A DNA stretch of 64,000 bases. Origin: Gonapodya prolifera JEL478. Taxonomy: Eukaryota > Monoblepharomycota > Monoblepharidomycetes > Monoblepharidales > Gonapodyaceae. The position numbers and the translations under genes are program-made. The notes below the pieces were generated by a model that made no database searches, was not told the DNA's origin, and worked only from the letters and a program-made list of their open reading frames with translations. Of the stretch, positions 25,916 through 35,565 are shown piece by piece. The first letter of the stretch is position 1, and the number at the start of each line of letters is the position of its first letter. The stretch is taken from contig KQ965732.1 of NCBI GenBank assembly GCA_001574975.1, positions 62,001-126,000 on the forward strand, read 5' to 3'.

Positions 25916-26799
25916 TTCCTACAATTCGAGAGTTAGCGGTGGGGTGGAAATCTCCAACAGCCAGAAGCTCACACTGTATCCTTTCGCGGCAACGTCCACC
26001 TCCTTGCACCCAATCTGCAGAATGCGAGCGGCGCCTGTGCCATTACCAGATTTGGCGAGAATAGTGGAGGTGCGGAGATAGCCCTGACAAAATCGAGTTT
26101 TTCTTCATGAGGAATCATAGTGCCAAAGTTCATACGTGGGAGCCAACAATCCGAGTGGACCAACCAGGAGTCGCGGGGATCTTCAAGCAGACATGTCAAC
26201 GGCATGACTACTTACAATGGCAGACTTCGGTTCGATTTTCACCATCTTTTGGGCATCAGACAAGGCGTGATCATTTTTTCCAGTGCGAAGGTAGAGCTGG
26301 TATCGAAAATCCAGGAGGCTCGTGTTCGTTGGGTGAAGCTGGATGGCCTGTAGACAAGCAGAGTTTCACCGGCGCGTCACCCGGACAAGCTTTGGATTGC
26401 TGACCTTTGAAATCGACCGTTCAGCTCTTGCCAGGTCGTTCCGATTGAGTGCGATAGCGGCTGAACGGCGGGGCAGGGCCACCAATCAGACATATCGAGC
26501 CGACACGGATTACGACTGAGATTCTGAGAGTGAAAGCAATCGAGCGGGAACTAACCAGCGTCCTTGGCTTCTCGCCATCCTGGAAGTCCGTCGATGGGCA
26601 TTTGAGAGTGTGCAGCTTCGCATTTCACCGTGCTGGCATGCAATGGCAACGCACCTTCCCCTTTTCTGATTCATACCCGTGGGACCTCACCGGCGCTTTG
26701 AGCGCATGAAGACCGTCCTTGGAATGCATTTTACAGGCTTTGCATCTATGTCAACATCAAGGCTGGGTATATCATAGACATATAATTGAATATGACAAG
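25916..26799. other. Intergenic between F-box gene and PC-esterase-like gene
   Basis: About 880 bp. Several frames are open on both strands around 25,970-26,400 but lack starts, domains or splice chains. I see no supportable gene. The left side should contain the F-box gene promoter. Confidence 0.45.
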
Positions 26800-28070
26800 C
26801 TAATTATCAAACAAATCCAAAATTAGACTTTGCAAGGTCTCTGCAACAAAACTTGCGAGTGCACCCGTGCAGAAGTGCATGCAATCCCCTGCTGGTTTAT
26901 CAGGTATCCTCGCGTAAAGCGGCGAAATGTCTAAGAACCGATCAAACGCACCGCGAGCGATTTCGTCCCACTCAACAAAAAATCGATAGTTGTACATCTC
27001 ATCTGTTTTTGAACGTTCTCGAAACGGTTCCACTTCTAAGCGTTCATGGAATGTTCGCTCTCCGCATCCAGCAGCAGGCTGAGAGCGCCAGATGACGGGG
27101 AGTTGAGGGAATAGCTCGCGATGCTCCCGGGAAACTTGTTCCACAATCTCCAGAAAGCCTGGCGTGCCGACGCCAGCAGTTACGTGCGGGCCAGCAGAGA
27201 GAATGACCACGTCTGGGTTGCGCTTCCGAACGATATCCGTCCATGAAAGCCCACGATTAAACCACCCAAACGCTCGTCCAACCAGGGTATCAGACATCTA
27301 CGGCCAGTCAACGTTGAAACCGTCTCAAAGGGAATCAAAACTGACAGAATCACCTCGTAAATGACGTTATACTGACAACCAGCCATGCCAAGATCCATCG
27401 TGATCCGGTTCATCAGCGTGGAGGCCCATTGCCCCATCGTTGAGTCCCCGATGAGAACAAGTGTTCTGTTCCCTAAAACTCTGCAGAAGAGTTCTGCGTC
27501 CCAGTCTCTCAAAGCGCAATGTTCAGGCTTAAAGCGATACAGGTCCAGCGTACTGAGAAGTCCGCATCGACATTCGTCCGCTCCAGGCAAGGGAACACCC
27601 CCGCGGTCCCCCCGGTATGTGTTTTCCTCTTCGGGATTGAACTCGCCACAAAATCCACCTGAAGTTGGAAGTAGCGATCAAGAATGCGGTAGGAAGTTCA
27701 TCCCCAAAACCTTAGCGATCAAAAAGCAGAACAAGATGCTCACCTGGAGTATCTATTGAATGATCCTGCCAGCCACAGCAAGGGAGAAACACTGGCTTCG
27801 CCGTTCGCTCCCACACTCCTCTGCTATTGTTTAAACCACGGCAAAAGTTGCCCTTTTCCTCTGATATTTGGCTGTACAGTGTGTCCGTATCTTCTGCGAT
27901 CGGATCTTGTCGAAAAAGGTACTGCAAATCGCATATACGTGAGCATCAAAAGGCCCATTACTGCAGTGATTGGGGCAACACACTAGCACGGCGAGGGACA
28001 AGCCTATCATCCAGGTAGCCAGCAGTGGTTTCAGCAATCGCTCTCCAAGCCATAGCGACCTCTCCTGCAT
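26800..28070 (-). CDS. PC-esterase / TBL-like SGNH membrane protein, putative glycan O-acetyltransferase
   Basis: Type II membrane protein with a luminal SGNH-hydrolase fold like plant TBL and the N-domain of CAS1. Start MQERSLWLGERLLKPLLATW, with the anchor continuing MIGLSLAVL. A GTGTGT intron of about 65 nt joins YLFRQDPIAEDTDTLYSQIS. Then come FCRGLNNSRGVWER, LPCCGWQDHSIDTPGGFCGE and CALRDWDAELFCRVLGNRTL. The nucleophile motif is VLIGDSTMGQWASTL; PDVVILSAGPHVTAGVG is block III. The catalytic Asp-His pair is in KPAGDCMHFCTGAL. The protein ends at 26800 and has no acyltransferase membrane domain, so an acyl donor partner would be needed. It lies 2.6 kb from the CAS1 stop-proximal neighbour and may act on the same polymers. 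Start codons of this gene and the desaturase-family gene are 108 bp apart, divergent. Confidence 0.8.
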
Positions 28071-28178
28071 CGAAAAATGAGGGCAGGGTGAAGATCTTGT
28101 GTGGTCCCTCGAGGCTGCGGTCGGAGCAGGCAACTCAAAAACCGGGAAACGATCGTTCACGAGCGGATCCCAGGAGAC
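28071..28178. promoter_or_regulatory. Bidirectional promoter region
   Basis: The 108 bp between the divergent starts of the PC-esterase-like gene (minus) and the fatty-acid-hydroxylase-superfamily gene (plus) must serve both. It is GC-balanced with no obvious TATA box. Confidence 0.5.
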
Positions 28179-29785
28179 ATGAACGTTTCCACTGAAGCCT
28201 TTGCTCTGGGATCTGTGGCTGGGAATTCCAAGTGGGATGCCTTCTTCTCTCCTCCTCTTGTCCTGATTGCGGATGTAGTTCGGGAAAACACTGGATCGAG
28301 CGCCGAGACTGCACAGCTGATTGCAGAGACCGTCATGTGGGTGCGTATTGCTTTCCTTTGTCTTGTTTGCGATGAAAACTTGATAAAACTTGCCAATCTG
28401 AATGCGGTAAATCACCTGACTCATCATTTACTTTCCAGTGCATCGTGTTTCCGGTGTTCACAGTCATCCTGGCCTATTGGTGGGACTTACTTTGTACTCG
28501 TGTAAAAGGTCGGCACTTTTGATCACGCTGTTCGTACTCAAGGCCTGGCCTTCTGTTCTTCGATTATGTTGACAAGACACACAAACCCGAGTTCATTTAC
28601 AAGCGCAAAATTGTAAGCTGCCGGCTTGTTCCATTTACTCCATAATTATCTAATCGCGTTGCTCTGAAAGCAACCAAACAAGTTAGCAAGCGCCAAACTC
28701 CTTTCCCAACAATCCCTCTACGGGGAGACAATCGGCTCGTTGTACTCAATATTTGTTGTTTCTTCGCTTAAGTACAATGCTCCATTCTTTGTCTTTATGA
28801 GATGGACTTTTGGATTTCAGTTGATTGGTGGCGAAGTGCCAACCATGCTAGAACTTGCAAAAAACGTCGTTCTCGGGTTACTCCTCCTGGACGTGTGTGA
28901 GTAGAGTTCCTGCTATTCTTTTAAACTCGTACTCCCAGAGCAAGGGGAGAGCGCGGAGGACGGGGCCAAAGCAACGGACGTGGCAAAACTACGGCAGCTG
29001 ACAGAACACCCCACCACTCAGTTTATTTTTTCAATCATTGGGCCTGGCATACAAATCCGACACTCTATAAATATGTACATAAATTCCGTGAGTTCCAGTG
29101 AGATCGATTATAAGCTCTCCTGTCATCTGACATTGGTTTTCTGTCACGTCTTACGAAGACCATGAATACATGGTATCGAAGTACGTTTGAACCATCGGAT
29201 CACTTTATTACATCCCGCTGACCTGTTGCATAACAGCATCTACACTCACAATTATTTCAACGCTCCGGAATCGTACCTCACTTTCTTCTTCTGTTACTTT
29301 CCGCCTGCAATTCTTCTGGTGCGTTGGCGAGTTCAAAATGTCATCACCGAGTTGCAACATATGTATCCCATCCCCCATACCCAGAATATGCACCCAATGA
29401 CATACTTGCTCATGATTACCACTTTCCAACTCGTAGATAATTTCTGGCACGCAGGATACTACCTGCCGTGGCTGCCCATGGTAAGATCTTTCTTTCTATT
29501 GAGACTTACCCACCTCGATAACGTTCATTTATTGGAAACCGCAGAATTGGTTCCCCTCCATATGGTCCGACCAAACCTTTCATGATTATGTGGGTTCCCC
29601 ATTGCAAGATTCACTCGAGATGTCGTTTGAAGACTCTTACGGTTTCTATGTAGCACCATCGGCGGCCGGATCAAGGAGCGTATGGACTATTTATCAGGCC
29701 CCTTGATACCTTGTTCGGCACAGACCGTGGGTACGCCAAGTGGAGGGCCACTTGGTCCAAATACCCAGGGGAACATGCATCATAG
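28179..29785 (+). CDS. Fatty-acid hydroxylase / sterol desaturase superfamily (ERG25-like)
   Basis: Di-iron ER membrane oxygenase. By residues it is closest to C4-sterol methyl oxidases. Start MNVSTEAFALGSVAGNSKWD; then CIVFPVFTVILAYWWDLLCT, RTHKPEFIYKRKIQPNKLAS (the KxKIQP turn typical of ERG25), SLYGETIGSLYSIFVVSSLK and FMRWTFGFQLIGGEVPTMLE. All three histidine clusters are recovered after splicing: FNHWAWHTNPTLYKYVHKFH (HxxxH and HxxHH), then FHDYHHRRPDQGAY. The HDYHH cluster appears only if a roughly 70-nt intron (GTGGGT to TGTAG, ending near 29,655) is removed. Other conserved parts are SNIYTHNYFNAPESYL, TFQLVDNFWHAGYYLPWLP and LDTLFGTDRGYAKWRATW. About nine exons; stop TAG at 29783. The substrate (sterol or fatty acid) is not decided by sequence alone. 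Confidence 0.85.
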
Positions 29786-29959
29786 TAGAAACAATATATT
29801 GTAATACTGAGCTGACCAGTCTTTCGGGGCACACAAACAGGATCGAAAGAAGTGTTTCCCCTTTCGTCCACTCCAGTTCTCGAATTAAACAAAGCTCCGT
29901 GCAGCCAAAACAGCCTATACAAAGCACGTTGCTTTTGTGCGGCCAAACAATTTGCATGG

Positions 29960-30967
29960 AATCACGTACCGCATTCTTTCCACCCGCCGCAATGGAGGCC
30001 TCTCTTTCCTCGTGCCGGAAGGAGGCGATACCTAAGGTTCACCCATGAAGTTGCATACGAAAGCCGAGAAGGTGAGAGAGTAATCTTTGACGCACCATAG
30101 AAAATGGCAGTGAATGAGAGGGTGAGGGCGGGCAGGATAAGGGTTGAAGCACCCCAAACAAGAGACAGCCAAATGATGACAGCCATGATGAGGTACGCGG
30201 CCGCGCTGATGAACAAACGAACATTTCCGGTATTGAGAAAAGATGCTTGTGATACAAGTAAAAGCGCAAGAACCTCACCGGAAGTACATGTTTTCGAACT
30301 TTTTGATGAAGTTGTCAAACGTGGGTGACGTGGGACAGCACTTCAGGCACAGTGGAATCTCCGCGAATAGAATGACCACGAAAAATATAAGGGCACAAAT
30401 GGCGAATGGTAGCATGCTGGAGACGAACAGTTGGTACATAAACCGAGGCGACCCTTTTTTGGTCCACTCACCCCAAGAACGACATTATCCCGAACAGCAA
30501 ACAAACTGTGTAAAGGGAGCGTTCACTACGAGGCGATGGTTTGGGGGCAAACGCGATAATGCTCACATAGACCAGAGAGCAGCGCGGACCACTGTGGAGT
30601 TTTCCATTTCGAGTCACGCCATCGGATTCGTCAAATACGAGCGATGAGATTAGTACCAGTTTGCACGTGTGTGTTTAAGCGCTGGGATCTCATGGGTAGC
30701 CAACGCGACCACACGATTGCCACACCACGATGGTTTCAGCGGCCCCCAGCGCCGGAAGCGCGCTCGAGCAGTCCACACGCTGTGCATCGCAGTTCCTCAA
30801 GTAGGGTTCCGCTGGTTCGCATCAAACAGACGTCTCCGCGTAACCCAATTCAACCGACAAGGCAAGGGCAGAGTCGCCATCAGTAGATGTGAGCCATCAC
30901 GCACCTGGGCGTAAATGCCCGCCTTACCACTTTTCAGCTCGTCAATGAGAGTCTCCAGGAAGCTCAT
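29960..30967 (-). CDS. TVP18: TVP18-like Golgi membrane protein, copy A
   Basis: Small polytopic protein of Tlg2-containing Golgi/endosome vesicles. Exon 1 is MSFLETLIDELKSGKAGIYA followed by a GTGCGT donor, matching the conserved ELKSxxxxIYxQ start of TVP18. Later exons give LYTVCLLFGIMSFLG, LPFAICALIFFVVILFAEIP, LCLKCCPTSPTFDNFIKKFE (the hallmark loop), then LFISAAAYLIMAVIIWLSLV and LTLSFTAIFYG. The exon for the first membrane helix is poorly resolved and more polar than expected. The C-terminus continues IASFRHEEREASIAAGGKNA and then meets a possible GTACGT donor, so the true end may lie further down (the frame stays open to 29694, overlapping the 3' end of the convergent hydroxylase gene). 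Paralogue of the next gene. Confidence 0.7.
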
Positions 30968-31172
30968 CGCGTCGTATTACGGGTGGATGGGATTGAATGT
31001 GGAATGGGTCGATTCCAAGAATCGGTTGTACCAGCTTGAGGCGTCTTCAGTACTTGCACCGGTTCAAATTTAACCCTTTGCTCACGTTAGAAGAAATAGA
31101 GGGACTACATTATTGTTATACTTTCTAAATGTACGAGCTCCCTCTGTGGAAAATAGTAATCCGGTGCCAAGT

Positions 31173-31830
31173 TTATACTCCAGTTCCTCCGGTAAGACCG
31201 GATGTCACACGGTCTTCTTTCCTCACCCAAGCGACAGCTGCGAAAATGATGTGAGTCGAGAACACAACGGGGGTGCTACGAGAGAAACTTACTGTAGAGA
31301 AGCGTGACTGTAAACGGAAAGACAAAAGAGTTCAGCGGTAGTTGACACAATCAACCCCTATCATATACATGTCGACTCACCAACAGTGAGGGTGATGGCC
31401 GGAAGGATCAACCACGACCTGCCCATGAGCAGCGACAGCCACATGAGCACCGTCATGACAGCGTACAAGAGGATACGGTACATAATGTTGTCGAGGACTT
31501 GCTTGACAAAGTTGTCGAAGCGGTCCGACGTGGGGCAGCACTGTGTAGCGGTGCAGGTGATGAGGGCAGTGCATGGGGACACAATGCGCACCGTTGGGAA
31601 ACTGACCTTAATACAGAACGGTATTTCACAGAAGAAAATGATGACCGCCTCGATGAGAGCGATGAGGGCGAAGGGGAGGATCCTAACAACCAAACCTTCT
31701 AAGTTCACACATTTTGTGGGATCTCCACCCGCGCTCGTTCGTTTGCCTCACCCCAAAAAAGTCACTATTCCCAGAATTACAAGCACTAAGGCGAAGTACG
31801 CAGAGAGTCAGCTGAGTCGACCACAACGCA
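31173..31830 (-). CDS. TVP18: TVP18-like Golgi membrane protein, copy B
   Basis: Tandem paralogue of copy A. Readable exons are LSAYFALVLVILGIVTFLG (about 31,750-31,810), ILPFALIALIEAVIIFFCEI plus PFCIK, then CCPTSDRFDNFVKQVLDN and MYRILLYAVMTVLMWLSLLM, GRSWLILPAITLTVTLLY, and the last exon TVAWVRKEDRVTSGLTGGTG with a stop at 31173. The CCPTSDRFDNF loop is closer to the family consensus than that of copy A. Some exons are tiny (the VTLLY exon is about 12 nt). The N-terminal exon with the ELKS motif was not found; an upstream frame at about 32,010-32,060 (MVDPAATTLESLLGP) might supply it but this is weak. Possibly 5'-truncated. Confidence 0.65.
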
Positions 31831-32235
31831 ACCACGGAAGAACCCACAGATGGCTGATATCAAGGCACCCCTTCAAAGTGGCACACGGAAGAGGGCGAGA
31901 CCATGATTGAGTGGGTAAGTGGAACGCAATCGGGTAGATTGGGTTGTGGGAAACGAAAGGATGGGGAGGAAACCAAAGACGATTACTACGGGTCCAAGCA
32001 GCGATTCCAAGGTCGTCGCTGCCGGATCTACCATTGCGCGTAGAGAGACGCCTTTCCTGAGAGAATCTCTTCCACGAAGCCCATTGGAGTGTAAGAGCCG
32101 AGAAGTTGTGTCCCAAGCTTTGGTCAAAATAATGTTGGCTGGTGTTTGTCACAAAAGTAGACTCTATTTATCATCACATCCAAAACATCCAACATCGTTC
32201 CGCCCTCTACGCCCACACCACCCACACACCACTCC

Positions 32236-35079
32236 TCAAATCCACCCGTCGCTCGAAGGCGACGTATCCGTGACCTCCGCCAACACGTCCTCGAACGACG
32301 CCTCCACGTTTCGAGCCGTGGGAACGCCCCAACCGAGCGGGATGGTGTGGTCCGCACCTCCAACCATGTGTGTGAGGGTAGCGCTCGGTAGCGTGGCCGC
32401 TTGGTCTGCCGGGACGAGGGTTTCGACATGGCTGTGTGTACAGTCATTCGTTGTTGGTCTCATATATATGCGTGTACCTTCCACAAGAGCAGAGCACCCA
32501 CCTGCACATACCCTCCAATCCCGCCGCGAATACTTTCATGTCCAGCCACACTTTGCCGCTCATCCGCAGCGCGGCCAGACACACCGTTGCGCGTCTGATG
32601 CACTCGCGTGCGGAGATGCGGCCTGGGTCGGGACTCGGGCACGTCGCCATGGCCAGGTGGATCATGCCGATGAAGAAACAGCCCCACTGTGGGATAGTAC
32701 GTGGTGTGAAGGCTTAACCAGCACGAACCATGCATCCGCCACTCGAACTCACATCCACAACTGGAAACCCAAGGTCCAACCAGCCTCCATACTCTCTATC
32801 GCCCATCCCGCCCGTAACGCTCATCACATGCTCCAAAAGCGCCACAAAGTCGCCGCCCTTGCGCTCGCACGTTGCGCCGCTGTCGGACCTCACCCACCGC
32901 GCCAGGGCCTCTTTATCCTTACCAGACGCCTGCTTGGGGGACATCCCCATGACGCGCTCGATGCTCGCCCGGACGGGCAAGTGCAGCAACACCCACGACA
33001 GGGCAAGGAGAAGGTGCTTCCACGTCCCCCCGAACCCCTCGCCGAACCCGGCCCGCGGGGCGTCCAGGGCGAGGAGAGATACCTCGAGGATGGATAGCTT
33101 GGACTCGATGCACTGGATGCGCTGCGCGCGCTGGTCGGGCGTGTCCGGCATGGACAGGTCCGCGTGCGCGTGCCCGCACAGGTGCAGGAGGTAGAACTGG
33201 TACAGCGTCACGGACGACCAGTCGTCGAGGTCGGGGAGCGGGGATTCGATGAGGGTGCGGAATGTGGGGCGTGCGGGTGGTGCAGGCGGCGGGCCGGTGG
33301 AGGAGTCGGTGTGTGGCGCCTTGTCGTACACGTGGATGGGTTGCATGATGCGGAGGTCGGCGCACTGAGAGGGTGGGGGCAAATGGAAGAAGAGAAGGAA
33401 GGGGGAGAAAAGAAGAGAAAAGGGTATGCTGGGTGACGTGTGACGAAGGGACAACCAAACAGAAAAAGACTCACCTCGTGCGCAAACACAATTGGCGGGA
33501 TCCCTGCGAGGATGGGAATGGAAACGCCCAGGAGGAATATGGCCCACCACTGTGGTAGTGGTGGAAAAAAAAGTGGTTCTCACAGTCAAAGCGACGCCAA
33601 CACTCAACCCCCACAGCCGAGCGCAGCACAACGCACCGTCCGCCTCCTCATCTCATCGACCCTCCAATCCCCGTTGGAATCCCTCCGATTCCTGCCACCT
33701 TCACCTTCCCCATCCACATCCCCATCCTCTGGATCCTCATTGATACCCATCTCCCTCGCGACCTGCACAATAAGCGCCATCCACCTCACGACGACATCCA
33801 CCGCATGCTGGCCCTCGCCCGTTGACGCGAACACGAACACGAACAGCATGGCCTGCAGCGCGCCCAGCGAGGCACGGCCTCCGCCGGCGAGGTAGGGCAC
33901 GACGACGCGTTTGGCGCGCTCGTAGCAGGCTACTTGGTGAGACTGGGGACAGGACCAGGACGGGAGGAACCGTGATGAGGCGGCTTGGAGCGCGAGGAGG
34001 ACCATAGGGTCGGAGAGGAGGGGGGGGTAGGTTGAGGGGAAGAGGAATATGAAGGGGTGGATGTGTTTGAAGTGGAGCAGGACGAGGCGGTTGAGGATTG
34101 TGGGTGGTGGGAGGGGTGGGAGGTCTGAGAGGGGGTCCAGTGGGGGCGGTATGGACGTGATGTGGGTGGGGTGTGTGGGAGAAGGTGGGAGAGATGAGGC
34201 GGCGAAGTGGATGATGGGGAGGGTGGTGGTGGAGGTGGATGAGGAGGTGGATGGTGGTGATGGGAATAGGTCATCTTCGGGTTGGGTAATGGTGAGGGTG
34301 TGGGATGAGTCTTGGTGGAGCAAGGATTGGAATTGCTCTTCTTGTGTGACGGTGGTTGATGACATTTCGTTTGAGAATAAATTGAATGATTCATCTGGCG
34401 CCACAAAGTTGTAAGCAGTCTCTGGTGGTGTGAAGAGACTCTGCTGGAATTCGTTGAACACAACGCCGTCCACATTCTGGCCCCACACATCACTCCCAAC
34501 CACATCCGACAGTCCCGACAATTCCCCGACATCCGCGCCCAGCAACTGGTCCAGATCGACATCCTGTTGTTGGGGTCCGTCGCCGATGTGCTGGTGAGCC
34601 GTCTCCGTGACGACACCTGCAGGCACTCCCGAGTTCCCATCGACGACCACAATGCTGATGGATTGTTGCTGTGGGTTCTTTGCGTGCTCGAGGACTTCGG
34701 CAAGCTGTTCTCGGATGACGCGGAGTGGGTTGGGCGTGCCCTTGGCGGGGCCACGCTGGGATGGAAAGGGGGAAAAGTGAGATGAGGTGAAGAACGTGAG
34801 GAGGGGAAAAAGCAGGACACTAACGACTTTGCGCTCCTTTGTCCATACGCATTGACGTTTTCGCGATGAGCACTGTCCGCATGAGGGCACTACGCCGTCG
34901 CACTTGATCTTGCGCGCTGCAAAACGAAACGGACATGTGGTATCACGCGGATCGCAGTGGTGAGGGAGAGAGAGATGTAGCGCTGATAAGGAAATGGAAA
35001 TGAAGCAACACTAATCACCGATGCAGAAGTCGCAGGCTGCAGTGACGCGGGATCTCTTCCGGTGGACGGGGGAAGACAT
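32236..35079 (-). CDS. Zn2Cys6 transcription factor with fungal-specific regulatory domain
   Basis: Fungal zinc-cluster regulator. Start MSSPVHRKRSRVTAACDFCI; the intron restores ARKIKCDGVVPSCGQCSSRK and RQCVW, giving all six cysteines of the binuclear cluster. The RGPAKGTPNPLRV linker is followed by a short coiled coil (LRVIREQLAEVLEHAK), a Ser/Pro/Thr-rich linker, and the middle-homology region from LNRLVLLHFKHIHPFIFLFP. This continues through LLALQAASSRFLP, RASLGALQAMLFVFVFASTG and MRRRTWWAIFLLGVSIPILA. WWAIFLL only joins MRRRT after removal of an intron of about 110 nt at 33,550-33,660. Further C-terminal helices (TLYQFYLLHLCGHAHADLSM, ECIRRATVCLAALRMSGKVW) precede the stop at 32236. About 800-850 residues. 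Target genes are unknown; the divergent side is empty. Confidence 0.87.
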
Positions 35080-35565
35080 GTGAGGCTTGGCCAGCTGCCA
35101 GTCAGTCCACAGCAGACCTGGGGCTCTTAGTGTGGTCCAGCCAACGTTGCTGCTCTGGCGGTTCTTCCGTTCCGTCCTGTTGCGACGTGGCCGCAGCGAG
35201 GGATCACTTACCTCTTTCTTGTTATTTCTGGTATTTTCCCCCTTTATGGTCATCAACACACTGTTCCGGCACTTGGTGCGCGTGTAGTGCTTTATCGCAG
35301 CTGAACTTTGTCAGATCGCAGGTCTTCTTGTGGGTAAAATTGTCTTGCATTTGTTGAAAGCAAGGAGTAGAATTGATATGGTAGTAGCAACTATCAATAC
35401 ACTGCATATATATACACCTCCCAAGTACATTCTCTGGTCGGTATCAAAAGTTCAATCAGGTACTAAAATCCGCTCACGTCAAAACAAGTCCACGGTAGGC
35501 AAAGTTCCACAGGTATGCACAAGTCCCCGCCCCCGCGCCCCCCGCACGACCCCAAAGCAACATCG
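35080..35565. other. Intergenic, Zn2Cys6 gene upstream region
   Basis: Separates the transcription factor start from the 3' end of the transporter gene. TATATATA at about 35,405. Short frames only; no gene seen. Confidence 0.5.

Noticed and set aside
26107-26403. 98-residue plus-strand frame
   Set aside because: No domain, no splice partners and overlapping frames on both strands; treated as intergenic.
31919-33097. 392-residue plus-strand open frame
   Set aside because: Antisense to the Zn2Cys6 factor's regulatory domain; stop-poor because of GC content.
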